A DNA stretch of 64,000 bases, from NCBI GenBank assembly GCA_000775715.1, contig JRWQ01000008.1, positions 62,001-126,000 on the forward strand, in the 5' to 3' direction. Positions 45,281 to 53,508 of this stretch are shown piece after piece. The stretch is from Vibrio tubiashii. Its GTDB lineage: Bacteria; Pseudomonadota; Gammaproteobacteria; Enterobacterales; Vibrionaceae. Position numbers and translations under genes: made by a program. Position 1 is the first letter of the stretch. Every line of letters begins with the position of its first letter. The notes under the pieces are model-generated. The model was not told the DNA's origin, did not search any database, and was given only the letters and a program-made list of their open reading frames with translations.

Positions 45281-46822
45281 CTACAAAGGTAGGTATCCAA
45301 CTCGCACAGCACCCCAATGTCGGGAGTTGACATAGATTGGCACAGAGAGATCATGCATAATTTCACCAGTGTCCCGCTTATAGGTTTGCAAAAGCATTTC
45401 TTGCGTATGCGAACCACATTTTTGACCAACTCTATCCGAGAATATTCGCTTGGTTCGGTTATGAAAAATATCAACGTCGTGATCGCCAGTTAATGGCTTA
45501 CAGAACTGGTTATTGTGCGTCGGCACGTAGCCTTTGGTGTCGGTTGCAATAACATAAGTTAATCGTTCATCATCTCGTAATACTTGCTCTTGTATCTCAG
45601 GCAAAACGCGATCACAAAAGCCGTCAAACATGGTGGTGTATTTCTGTGGGGTGGTACGTTCTATAGGCTGATGGTTCTGATCAAACAGCGCTTGTTCACT
45701 TATGCTGTTGTTCACTATGGCTTTCTCAAACTGTTCAGAAATCGACAACGCGGCTCTGCTCGCTAATTTGTAGATCGGCCAGTGATCACTCTGCTCATCA
45801 CTCGCTACAACCACGGCGTTACATTTCTCGGCAAGTTCCATCAATTGGAAGGCATCCTCTCTTAACAAATGAAGTTGCTTGTTGGTATTAACGATCTCTC
45901 CACTGACTTCATGAACGGAAGCAACAATCCCTTGAAGTTTCCTTTCGTTAAAAGCGACCCCGGACGAGATCTCTTCGACCTGACTTTCGACACGCTGCGC
46001 TTTATCAGCAATGGTTGCGAGCTGCTGTTCGGCCACTTTTACGCTGCTGGTACTGTGTTCAACCTTGTTCGATAAACTACCAATATCCTGACTTACACTC
46101 CGTGCCTCTAAAATAATTGAATCCACCATCTTAGACGCAATTTCTGTACTATGTGTTGTTCTCTCAGCAAGGCTTCTAACTTCATCAGCGACGACCGCAA
46201 AGCCTCGACCAAACTCACCAGCGCGTGCCGCTTCAATGGCAGCATTGAGAGCGAGTAAATTAGTTTGCGCAGCAATCGCGTCAATATCTTCTGCAACTTG
46301 CCGAATCTGCTCAATTTTCGACCCAAGTTGTTCGACTTTATGTAGAGATTTCTCAGCCTGAGTAACCATGGAGTTTAAATTTGATGTAGCCGCGTGCAGT
46401 TCATCTTGACTGTGCATAGCCGCCTGATGCATCTCCACCGCTTCATTGTAGGTATGGCTAGCAGCAATAGCAGTTTGCTTTAATGTCGCCGCAATAGTGT
46501 CAGCATGAACACCAACCAATTCAGACTGCTTAGCTTGGTTGTCGACACTTTGAGAAACACTATCTATCGATGCCGATACCCCTGCCGTAATGATGGCCTC
46601 TTGATTCACCTCTTTTGCTATTTGAGCGAATGATTGCACCTTGTTCGAACCAGTCTCTACGGTGGCACTGTTGTTTTTCGAAAGAAGCCTTAAAGCCAAC
46701 ATTACCAGTACAACAGCGAGCACCGGAGCACTTGACATCAAACCAAGATTTATTGAACTGTAGATACCTATAAACAAAAGAGCAGAGAAATCCACCCACC
46801 GTAGTGTGGAAGATGATTGCAT
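45281..46822 (-). CDS. methyl-accepting chemotaxis protein with C-terminal sensor-like domain
   Basis: The 513-residue transducer starts with two closely spaced membrane helices (about 10-47) and almost no periplasmic loop. A signalling domain follows, with tip [20 protein letters not shown] and [13 protein letters not shown]. There is no clear HAMP. After the signalling region comes an extra ~165-residue domain: [32 protein letters not shown], and then [21 protein letters not shown]. That looks Cache/PAS-like and would be cytoplasmic. Similar receptors with a trailing sensor domain occur in vibrios. The ligand is unknown. The 210 bases upstream of it hold no gene. Confidence 0.88.
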   Translation of the reverse strand: MQSSSTLRWVDFSALLFIGIYSSINLGLMSSAPVLAVVLVMLALRLLSKNNSATVETGSNKVQSFAQIAKEVNQEAIITAGVSASIDSVSQSVDNQAKQSELVGVHADTIAATLKQTAIAASHTYNEAVEMHQAAMHSQDELHAATSNLNSMVTQAEKSLHKVEQLGSKIEQIRQVAEDIDAIAAQTNLLALNAAIEAARAGEFGRGFAVVADEVRSLAERTTHSTEIASKMVDSIILEARSVSQDIGSLSNKVEHSTSSVKVAEQQLATIADKAQRVESQVEEISSGVAFNERKLQGIVASVHEVSGEIVNTNKQLHLLREDAFQLMELAEKCNAVVVASDEQSDHWPIYKLASRAALSISEQFEKAIVNNSISEQALFDQNHQPIERTTPQKYTTMFDGFCDRVLPEIQEQVLRDDERLTYVIATDTKGYVPTHNNQFCKPLTGDHDVDIFHNRTKRIFSDRVGQKCGSHTQEMLLQTYKRDTGEIMHDLSVPIYVNSRHWGAVRVGYLPL

Positions 46823-47032
46823 ACGATTTCCTTATCGTTATTAATATTTTTGAGCCTAGTGACGTTGAACTTGCGTCAACAACAGGATGCTACAAGTTGC
46901 TCATTAATTCTAACTAGAGTTTCAAAAATGAGAAAGAGATTGGTTGGATGTTGGGAATAGATACAATTGAGCCATCTTTCGTTACATAAATCTGGGTCAG
47001 GTCTAGCTTTTTGAGATAGTAGGTTTACTTGG

Positions 47033-47449
47033 CTATTGAGGTTGAAAGTGTGCCAGCAGTTGCTCTTTTGTCATCGTCTTAGTTTGATTTGAAAAACAGT
47101 AGTGGCTAGGTTTCTGATCGATGAAATATTGAATGCCCATTTCGAGCTGTGCCTCACCGGATAAGAGGCCGACGGGAATGTTGTAACTATCGTCAGCGAT
47201 AAATCGACTAAACAAGTGTGTGCCACATTCTGTGCAAAATGCTCGAGTTGCCCAATCCGATGAAGCATATTCTCTAATAAACGTAGCTCCTGTAAATTCC
47301 ACATTACAACCGCAATGAAGCATAAACAAAGGCCCACCACTCCACGTTTGACAAGAGGTACAGTGACACACCGAGTATTTTCTATCTTTTATGTTAGTGC
47401 GAATGGTGACTTTTCCGCATAAACAGGCTGTCGAACTCTTCGTAGGCAT
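47033..47449 (-). CDS. GFA-family (glutathione-dependent formaldehyde-activating-like) zinc protein
   Basis: The 138-residue protein has the GFA zinc cysteines: ACLCGKV, CHCTSCQTW and CTECGTHLFSRF. The family's namesake binds glutathione, but most members, including this one, have unknown substrates. I start at ATG 47449 (MPTKSSTACLCG), which follows AGAGGATC. A longer frame upstream runs back through the hairpin repeat and is unlikely. Confidence 0.88.
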   Translation of the reverse strand: MPTKSSTACLCGKVTIRTNIKDRKYSVCHCTSCQTWSGGPLFMLHCGCNVEFTGATFIREYASSDWATRAFCTECGTHLFSRFIADDSYNIPVGLLSGEAQLEMGIQYFIDQKPSHYCFSNQTKTMTKEQLLAHFQPQ

Positions 47450-47471
47450 AACGTTTGATCCTCTTTCTTTG

Positions 47472-47537
47472 CTATGCCCTACATAGTAATAAACCCCTAC
47501 TGACAACTGTTGTCAGTAGGGGTTTTATAAGAGTTCT
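47472..47537. repeat. 66-bp hairpin repeat, copy B
   Basis: This is the second copy of the element at 43741-43806. The stem is CCCCTACTGACA/TGTCAGTAGGGG, with flanks CTATGCC and TATAAGAGTTCT. Compared with copy A, one stem pair changes from C-G to A-T on both arms, keeping the pairing. On the minus strand it lies after the PhnA-like gene and before the GFA gene. Confidence 0.7.
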
Positions 47538-47568
47538 TGCGTTTCAAGTATCTCGAAGTTTTTCGTCG

Positions 47569-47901
47569 CTAGGCTTTCTTAACAAACTTGGCAGTGACCA
47601 TCATCTCGCCCGCTCCATCAACTTTACAGTCAAGTTCGTGATCTTTTCCTTCAACAATACGCCTCACGACTGCTTTAGTGCCTATTTTTAGTACCAGCGA
47701 GCTGCCTTTTACTTTAAGGTCTTTAGCTAGGGTGACTTTGTCGCCTTCAACGAGCTCAGTTCCATTGGCATCTCTAGCGATGAAGACATTCTCGTCTACT
47801 TCATTTGGGTTCCATTCAAAGGCGCACTCGGGACAAACAAGATTGACTTGATCTTGATAAACGTACTCGGATTGGCAGTTAGGGCAAGGTGGAAATGACA
47901 T
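47569..47901 (-). CDS. yjdM: PhnA/YjdM-family zinc-ribbon protein
   Basis: The 110-residue product begins with a zinc ribbon (PPCPNCQSEYVYQDQVNLVCPECAFEW, CxxC...CxxC). It continues with the family's SH3-like C-terminal domain (DANGTELVEGDKVTLAKDLKVKGSS and IGTKAVVRRIV). It matches E. coli YjdM (formerly PhnA), 111 residues, of unknown role despite the old phosphonate label. It stands alone, followed by hairpin repeat B. Confidence 0.92.
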   Translation of the reverse strand: MSFPPCPNCQSEYVYQDQVNLVCPECAFEWNPNEVDENVFIARDANGTELVEGDKVTLAKDLKVKGSSLVLKIGTKAVVRRIVEGKDHELDCKVDGAGEMMVTAKFVKKA

Positions 47902-47986
47902 ATCAGATATTTAATTGGTAGAACGTAAAACCTATGATAAACCCTCTCCTAGTTGGTTTCGAGTAGTATTACTTTAATCGGATCGA

Positions 47987-48583
47987 TTAACGCCGTTTCA
48001 CCGCAATCACTGAGTAAGTATGCCAGTGCTTCAATCTACCTAATGAGGTTTTGGCTTGCTCGTCTCGCTCGAAAAATCGGATGATTTCGAAGTTGGCGAA
48101 GAGTGAGCGTACGTGCGATTCAGAAAGTGGCGCAGTCGGGCTACGATAGTTGTTCGCCCAACTGTCTTTTGTCCCCATAAAGTCACCCGCAAAAACGCCG
48201 CCTTTAACAAGACAAGACTCTATTTTCTGCCAAGTTGTGTCGAACTCTTTCGGTTCAGCGAAAAACAGACTTGAGTTGGCAATAACCACGCCACACTCCG
48301 GGAAGTCATAGTTTTCAAACGAGTACTGAGAAACATCGGCCAAAGGATTACCGCCAAATCGGTCTCGGCAAATGGCTATGGAATCTGAATTGATATCAAA
48401 GCCATTTACTTGATAGCCTTGTTGCAACATGTATTCAATATCACTGCCTACCCCACAACCACAATCAACCGCCACCTTAGATGAAGACTCATTTAAACTC
48501 AGAGCAAACTCAGTACGCTTAGCGTGAGGTCGAGTCAGAGCTTTCTGGTAGTACTCACGCCAAATATCGCTACTAGTATTCAT
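47987..48583 (-). CDS. class I SAM-dependent methyltransferase
   Basis: The 198-residue product has motif I AVDCGCGVGSDIEYML (SAM-binding glycine loop), the acidic end of strand 2 (VNGFDINSDSIAICRDRF) and motif IV VVIANSSLFFA. Residues after LVKGGVFAGDFMG form the usual post-motif region. The substrate is unknown. It lies 12 bases after the VOC gene stop in the same direction, so the two may be co-transcribed. Confidence 0.85.
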   Translation of the reverse strand: MNTSSDIWREYYQKALTRPHAKRTEFALSLNESSSKVAVDCGCGVGSDIEYMLQQGYQVNGFDINSDSIAICRDRFGGNPLADVSQYSFENYDFPECGVVIANSSLFFAEPKEFDTTWQKIESCLVKGGVFAGDFMGTKDSWANNYRSPTAPLSESHVRSLFANFEIIRFFERDEQAKTSLGRLKHWHTYSVIAVKRR

Positions 48584-48595
48584 AACTGAGGTTAA

Positions 48596-49012
48596 CTATC
48601 GACTTGCCATTGGATGGTCTGGGTTTAACTGCAGCAAATCCCACAGATTGCCATACAGGTCTTCAAACACTGCCACTGTGCCATAGTCTTGCTCTTTAGG
48701 CTCACGGACGAAGTTGATCCCGATAGATTTCATTCGCTTATAATCGCGCCAAAAGTCGTCGGTATTTAAAAATAGGAATACTCGACCACCCGTTTGATTA
48801 CCAACAAAGCTGTGCTGCTCAGGTTTAGATGCTTTAGCAAGCAGTAAAGTAACACCATTGGAGTTTGGCGGAGCGACGACCACCCAACGTTTATCTTGTT
48901 CGGGTTGGTAAGTGTCTTCTATTAGCTCGAACTTCAATTTATTGACATAGAAATCAATCGCATCATCGTAATCTTCAACGACTAAAGCGATATGGACAAT
49001 GCTCTGCTTCAT
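48596..49012 (-). CDS. VOC-superfamily (glyoxalase/bleomycin-resistance-like) protein
   Basis: The 138-residue product has two VOC half-repeats: VHIALVVEDYDDAIDFYVNKLKFELIED, and GGRVFLFLNTDDFWRDYKRMKSIGINFV. It ends with EDLYGNLWDLLQL, whose Glu and Asn-Leu-Trp are typical metal-side residues. Members include glyoxalases, dioxygenases and drug-binding proteins; which applies here is unknown. It is upstream of the methyltransferase gene on the minus strand. Confidence 0.85.
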   Translation of the reverse strand: MKQSIVHIALVVEDYDDAIDFYVNKLKFELIEDTYQPEQDKRWVVVAPPNSNGVTLLLAKASKPEQHSFVGNQTGGRVFLFLNTDDFWRDYKRMKSIGINFVREPKEQDYGTVAVFEDLYGNLWDLLQLNPDHPMASR

Positions 49013-49048
49013 TTACAACCAACTAAGTTTCACAAGATAGATGAGTTT

Positions 49049-49735
49049 TTATATTAACCATTTAAATGATTTAGTTAAGAACTCTTTAGCGTTTTGCCTC
49101 ACGATTTCACCATGCGACATCACCAACACTTGAGGATTCCACTGTAATAAACGGTCAAGGTGTTTGCGTGCATCCGCTTTGCCAAACATAAAGCTTAATC
49201 GCCAATCAATCGGCATTTTTCCATTGGGAGCGAGTATGCCTACGCCTTTCGCTACCAAGTGTTGCCAATAGTTAAACTCTTGCCCTGAGAAGTTCTCCAC
49301 CAAGTCAGTCACAATTAGAACATTCGAGGGTTTGTGAAAGAAAACGCACTCTTGCATCAAGGGTGAGCCAGAGAACAGTACTTGCTCTATGTCATCACTC
49401 CAAGGCCAGTCTGAACCACTGTTTAAAGAGGCGTTAAAGCTAATATCTTGGCGTTTTTTGATTACTTCATCAGTACCAAAAACTTCACTATTGGGATACA
49501 TACTAATCCAATCTGACAGGAACAGATGATGTAAGTGGTTGGGTGCGATCAGATATTTAACTGCGCCGAGTTCGTCTATTTGATTTTGAATGTCAGGCGT
49601 TAGTTTAATTGGGCTGTGAACCCATAGCTCACCACTACTCAGCCGCACAACGGTCATTCTTGTTGAGTATGGTAGGCCAAAGAATGGCACCGAATTGCCA
49701 TTAAATATCCATATATCTTGCGCTAATTTTTCCAT
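49049..49735 (-). CDS. DUF4336 metallo-beta-lactamase-like protein
   Basis: The 228-residue product begins IWIFNGNSVPFFGLPYSTRMTVVRL. It carries LIAPNHLHHLFLSDW, reminiscent of the HxHxxH metal site in a modified form, VLIVTDLVENF, and a late VLVMSHGEIV with a further His. This pattern fits DUF4336, a metallo-beta-lactamase-fold family of unknown function. It lies between the VOC gene and the HAD gene, all on the minus strand with 24-37-base gaps. Confidence 0.75.
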   Translation of the reverse strand: MEKLAQDIWIFNGNSVPFFGLPYSTRMTVVRLSSGELWVHSPIKLTPDIQNQIDELGAVKYLIAPNHLHHLFLSDWISMYPNSEVFGTDEVIKKRQDISFNASLNSGSDWPWSDDIEQVLFSGSPLMQECVFFHKPSNVLIVTDLVENFSGQEFNYWQHLVAKGVGILAPNGKMPIDWRLSFMFGKADARKHLDRLLQWNPQVLVMSHGEIVRQNAKEFLTKSFKWLI

Positions 49736-49759
49736 CGATTCCCCTAGTACTAAAGGCTA

Positions 49760-50365
49760 TTAAAATTTTAAACCTAGGGTTTTCAGCTCTTGCTCTGCTT
49801 GCGCTGCAGAGAAAAACTGAATGGCATGAATGCCAACATTCTTGGCACCTTCCACATTGTGTGGCATGTCATCAAGGAAAACACACTCTTCTGCTACAAG
49901 GTTGTTTGAGGTTAACAGAGATTGATAGATTTCGGGTTGAGGTTTCAACAAACCCAGATCCGCCGAAACTGTCGCACCATCAAACAGTGGCCAAAAGTCA
50001 TACTCCTGTTTCAAGTAGTCGACAAGCTCCGTTACATTGTCTGTAAGCGCGTAAACACCATAACCGGCGGATTTTAATTTATTTATTAGAGCGACAGAGC
50101 CATAGAGCTCAATTAAAGAGCGCTTAACGTAGTAAAACAGACGATAACTATCATCAGCCGTAAAATCTAGCTCTTGTTGGTATCGAAGTTTCGCTTCTTG
50201 TTCGGTTAAAAGACCGCGATTGAGATCGAGCCATATATCACTCATAAAGACATTTTTAGCCATTGCTTCTGGCTGCTCTACATCACCAAAAGTAAGACGA
50301 ATAATCTCTAGTGGCGCCCAACGAACAATCACATTACCTACATCAAAAACAACATTCTTAATCAT
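49760..50365 (-). CDS. HAD-family hydrolase (phosphatase-like, YihX type)
   Basis: The 201-residue protein has all four HAD motifs: VVFDVGNVIVRW (nucleophile Asp), YALTDNV (Thr), LGLLKPQPEIY (Lys) and VFLDDMPHNVEGA (acidic pair). A small helical cap lies between motifs I and II. DxGN in motif I groups it with E. coli YihX-like sugar-phosphate phosphatases. The natural substrate cannot be read. It heads the minus-strand row of small enzyme genes. Confidence 0.88.
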   Translation of the reverse strand: MIKNVVFDVGNVIVRWAPLEIIRLTFGDVEQPEAMAKNVFMSDIWLDLNRGLLTEQEAKLRYQQELDFTADDSYRLFYYVKRSLIELYGSVALINKLKSAGYGVYALTDNVTELVDYLKQEYDFWPLFDGATVSADLGLLKPQPEIYQSLLTSNNLVAEECVFLDDMPHNVEGAKNVGIHAIQFFSAAQAEQELKTLGLKF

Positions 50366-50519
50366 TGTGTTCTTTCAACCTTCAACCGAGTTATGAGCAA
50401 GCTTAAGGGGCTGTGACCCTAGTCACTAGATTAACTCACTGTTTGCTCTAAGGTACTAATGAAAATCACAAAATACGTTTTATCTAGACCGAGGCTTATT
50501 TTTGATACGAATTACACGA

Positions 50520-50552
50520 TCCAAAACGGAGCAATTTCTGCTCCGTTTTTTT
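50520..50552. terminator. bidirectional intrinsic terminator
   Basis: The stem AAAACGGAGC (50523-50532) pairs with GCTCCGTTTT (50540-50549), with T-runs available on both strands. It lies just past the nicotinamidase-like gene stop on the minus strand. Confidence 0.85.
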
Positions 50553-50571
50553 CGGTATGCATTTGAAGTGA

Positions 50572-51219
50572 CTAGTGAATCGAGTCCGCGCTTTTAACCA
50601 AGACAACGCCTTTATCCGCCAGCTCTTGAGCAACGTTCTCGGCATTATCTGGGAATACCGCTCGTGTCGAGGCGAGATTCAACACCACCTTAAACCCTGC
50701 TTGTAAAAGTTGCTCAACTGACTTCTTAACGCAGAAGTCCAACGCTAGACCGCCAACAACAACAGTCTCTATCTGTTTGGCACGAAGAAACTCTATTCCA
50801 CCAGTAGAGAGCGTATCCGCTTGGTCATGATAGAAAGCGCCGTATGGGTGAGCATCTGGGTCTATGCCTTTGTTGATTTGAAAGTCATAATCGCGAATAG
50901 CTGGTAACCCAGGCAGAAGCTCGACTCCCGATGTACCAACGACGCAGTGAGGATTCCATTTGATATCCACTTCAGGAAGACCCACTGGCTCTAACATGTT
51001 TTGTGGGGTTTCCGCTTCCCATGCCGCGCCTGGTGGATGCATATCACGCGATACCAAGCGCAGTGACGCTTTAGCATGATTGCGCTTTAACTCTTCAACA
51101 ATCTCTAGCGCACCCTGCACTGGTAGCTCATCGGGGCAAAGTTCACTAAACCCTTTTTGTGGATCAACATCGATTGAAGCGGTTGTCTGTTTATCAATTT
51201 TGATGGTTTGAAATAGCAT
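50572..51219 (-). CDS. nicotinamidase-like isochorismatase-family hydrolase
   Basis: The 215-residue protein has the cysteine-hydrolase triad of nicotinamidases: Asp17 in SIDVDPQKGF, a central Lys region, and Cys in VVGGLALDFCVKKSVEQL. A metal-site segment (SRDMHPPGAAWE) also fits PncA. It would convert nicotinamide to nicotinate for the PncB step. The neighbours nrtR and pncB support this role. I start at ATG 51219, six bases after AGGAG; a longer frame overlaps nrtR and lacks a ribosome site. Confidence 0.85.
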   Translation of the reverse strand: MLFQTIKIDKQTTASIDVDPQKGFSELCPDELPVQGALEIVEELKRNHAKASLRLVSRDMHPPGAAWEAETPQNMLEPVGLPEVDIKWNPHCVVGTSGVELLPGLPAIRDYDFQINKGIDPDAHPYGAFYHDQADTLSTGGIEFLRAKQIETVVVGGLALDFCVKKSVEQLLQAGFKVVLNLASTRAVFPDNAENVAQELADKGVVLVKSADSIH

Positions 51220-51236
51220 AGTCACTCCTTGTGCAA

Positions 51237-51950
51237 TCAACGCAGGCAGGTTTGGAAATAGGTCACACACTTTTCGCCAAGGCTATAAACTTGCGCAGGT
51301 TTTCCACCGCGCCCTCTGTTGGTAGAGGCCATCTTATTAGCACTAACGATTACCCCAGTATCGATCAAGCGGCGCTTAACCGTCATACGATTAACCTCGA
51401 CACCGAACTTGGCATAAGCGGCAATAATGTCAGAGACTAAAAACTCTTTTTCCAATGCAAACAACGCAACTGAGGTGTACTCAATCGCAGCTCTTAGCTT
51501 GTTCCAAGCAAGCTTAATCAAATCGGCATGGTCAAACGCGAGTTGCAGTTGATCGTCGAGCACAGAACTCAATGGAAACCACCGTAATTGCTCTTGGCAC
51601 AGTCCACAGTTTTCAATTTGTTCGACATTGGACTGATTCAGCAACGCATAGTGCGCAATCGTCACGCTCCAACCTTCAGGGTCGCGCTTAGGATTGCCAT
51701 CGACCATAGGTTGGCTGATGTAGTTAGGGTAAGTGTGAATTTTCTGGCGGCAGATACGCTTGCGTGCAGCATCAAAGTCTTGATCCGCTGGCTGGCCGCC
51801 CTGAGCAGATAAATCGTGTTCGAAGACAAAGCCGCCCGGGATAGACCATAGTCCATGCTCGGGGCGTTGTTTATTGCTGCGTTTAATAAGTAAGGTTTCT
51901 AACCCTTGCTCACCTAGCCGCAAACATATCATGTCAATAGTGACAATCAT
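51237..51950 (-). CDS. nrtR: NAD-metabolism repressor NrtR (Nudix-related)
   Basis: The 237-residue protein joins an N-terminal Nudix-like domain (CLRLGEQGLETLLIKRSNKQRPEHGLWSIPGGFV) to a C-terminal winged helix (SDIIAAYAKFGVEVNRMTVKRRLIDTGVI). The catalytic Nudix box is broken: after GGFVFEHD the REUxEE cluster is absent (AARKRICRQK instead). That fits a sensor for ADP-ribose rather than a hydrolase. It is divergent from pncB and 17 bases ahead of the nicotinamidase-like gene, both likely targets. Confidence 0.9.
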   Translation of the reverse strand: MIVTIDMICLRLGEQGLETLLIKRSNKQRPEHGLWSIPGGFVFEHDLSAQGGQPADQDFDAARKRICRQKIHTYPNYISQPMVDGNPKRDPEGWSVTIAHYALLNQSNVEQIENCGLCQEQLRWFPLSSVLDDQLQLAFDHADLIKLAWNKLRAAIEYTSVALFALEKEFLVSDIIAAYAKFGVEVNRMTVKRRLIDTGVIVSANKMASTNRGRGGKPAQVYSLGEKCVTYFQTCLR

Positions 51951-52119
51951 TGTGCGTTCCCTAACTCCTTAATTAGTCGTTAGATTAACACCGCTCATCA
52001 GCAAGTCAAATGAAAGTAACAACTTGTTATAAACTAAGAATAATCACCTGCAGTTGCACTAGAAATATACCAAAGTCTAATTCCCTGCGTGTGAACATCC
52101 CTACACAATTAGTCAGCTT

Positions 52120-52155
52120 AAACTATAGTTAGTAACATAATTTGACAAACTATAG
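52120..52155. promoter_or_regulatory. repeated AAACTATAG elements upstream of pncB (possible NrtR operator)
   Basis: AAACTATAG occurs at 52120-52128 and 52147-52155, 27 bases apart. The first lies in the ten-base palindrome AACTATAGTT. They sit 57-92 bases ahead of pncB in the nrtR-pncB intergenic region (51951-52211). I do not know the Vibrio NrtR motif well enough to assign it. Confidence 0.35.
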
Positions 52156-52211
52156 GGGCTTATTTAAAGTTCACTCAAATGATAAAGCCCTAATAAATAT
52201 AGGATGGCTGA

Positions 52212-53453
52212 ATGACCGCCAAGCTTTTTAACCACGACATCATCCAAAGTGCACTTGATCTCGACGTCTATAAGATCAATATGATGCACGCGGCGCGAAC
52301 GTACTACCCCGATACGCACGTTCGTTACGAGTTGATTGTTCGCTCCGACGAAGATTTGTCTGAGCTAAAAGGTGCTGTAGAACAAGAGATTGGTAAACTC
52401 GCAAACTGCCAGTTCAACCAGCAAGAGATAGCCTATCTTGAGCAGAAAGCGCCCTACCTTAGCCGTGACTTTCTTACCTACCTTAGCGAGTTTCGATTCA
52501 AACCAATCGAGCAGGTCTACGTAACCACACTTAACAGCCAATTACGTGTATCGATTAGTGGTATTTGGCATGAAACCATCCTCTACGAAACCCTAGTGAT
52601 GAGTATTATCTCAGAGGTGCGAAGCCGAACTTTGTGGAGCACTATTCCGTACCATGCATTTTTCAATACGCTTAAGAACAAGATTGACGAGTTAAAAACT
52701 GAGTTAGCTCGTCGAGAGATCAGCAATTTTGTATTTTCAGAGATGGGCAGCCGACGTCGTTTTAGCGCCCAAGTTCAGCACGATGTGGTCGACTACATTC
52801 AGCAAAACGCACCTGAGTTAATGAGCGGTACGAGTAACTATCATCTCGCCAAGAAACTTGATTTAACACCGATTGGAACCGTCGCCCATGAGTGGTTTAT
52901 GGCTCACCAACAACTTGTTGAACCGGCAAAATCGCAACAGGTCGCACTAGATAGGTGGCATCAAGCGTTTAATGGCAAACTTGGCATTGCTCTGACCGAT
53001 ACCATAGGGATTGACGCGTTTTTGAAAGATTTCACCTTTGAGCGTGCTTCTGCCTATGCTGGCGTACGTCACGACTCGGGAAGCCCATTTGAATGGGGAG
53101 ATAAAATCATTGCACACTATGAATCACTCGGAATCGACGCGAAATCTAAACTGCTGATATTTACCGATGGACTGAACTTCGAACGTGCAATTGAGATCTG
53201 TGAGTATTTCCGCGACCGAGCAACGGTCAGCTTTGGCATTGGAACATTCTTAGCCAATGATATGGGCGACTGGAGCGACGACAAAGGGACATATAAGCCG
53301 CTCTCCATGGTGGTGAAAATGACGGAATGTAATGGTGGTGCTGTGGCTAAAATAAGCGATGAGCCAGAAAAAGCCATGTGCGAAGACCCACTATTCCTCG
53401 AAGATTTAAAGCATAGCTTTGGCTTAATCACTGAGTTTGATAAAGCCAGTTAA
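52212..53453 (+). CDS. pncB: nicotinate phosphoribosyltransferase
   Basis: PncB makes nicotinate mononucleotide from nicotinate and PRPP with ATP hydrolysis, in the NAD salvage route. The 413-residue product shows LDVYKINMMHAARTYYPDTHVRYELIVR at the N-terminus, FVFSEMGSRRRF, the phospho-His region GTSNYHLAKKLDLTPIGTVAHEW, and YAGVRHDSGSPFEWGDK at the PRPP site. Its length is close to the E. coli enzyme (400). It is divergent from nrtR and ends at a terminator. Confidence 0.96.
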   Translation: MTAKLFNHDIIQSALDLDVYKINMMHAARTYYPDTHVRYELIVRSDEDLSELKGAVEQEIGKLANCQFNQQEIAYLEQKAPYLSRDFLTYLSEFRFKPIEQVYVTTLNSQLRVSISGIWHETILYETLVMSIISEVRSRTLWSTIPYHAFFNTLKNKIDELKTELARREISNFVFSEMGSRRRFSAQVQHDVVDYIQQNAPELMSGTSNYHLAKKLDLTPIGTVAHEWFMAHQQLVEPAKSQQVALDRWHQAFNGKLGIALTDTIGIDAFLKDFTFERASAYAGVRHDSGSPFEWGDKIIAHYESLGIDAKSKLLIFTDGLNFERAIEICEYFRDRATVSFGIGTFLANDMGDWSDDKGTYKPLSMVVKMTECNGGAVAKISDEPEKAMCEDPLFLEDLKHSFGLITEFDKAS

Positions 53454-53466
53454 TCCGACCAATAAG

Positions 53467-53492
53467 AAACGGAGCGCTAGGCTCCGTTTTCG
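53467..53492. terminator. intrinsic terminator between pncB and the dipeptidase gene
   Basis: AAACGGAG (53467-53474) pairs with CTCCGTTT (53482-53489), followed by TTCGG. It is convergently placed. Confidence 0.7.
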
Positions 53493-53508
53493 GTCTTAGC
53501 AGTATTTC

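Noticed and set aside
43265..50365. A superintegron-like stretch: many small, same-direction genes (GyrI-like, GFA, PhnA, methyltransferase, VOC, DUF4336, HAD) with hairpins between some of them.
   Set aside because: Cargo of this kind is common in Vibrio integrons, but the two hairpins lack the attC-type inverse core sites, the other gaps carry no attC-like structure, trpB and a chemoreceptor interrupt the row, and no integrase is present.
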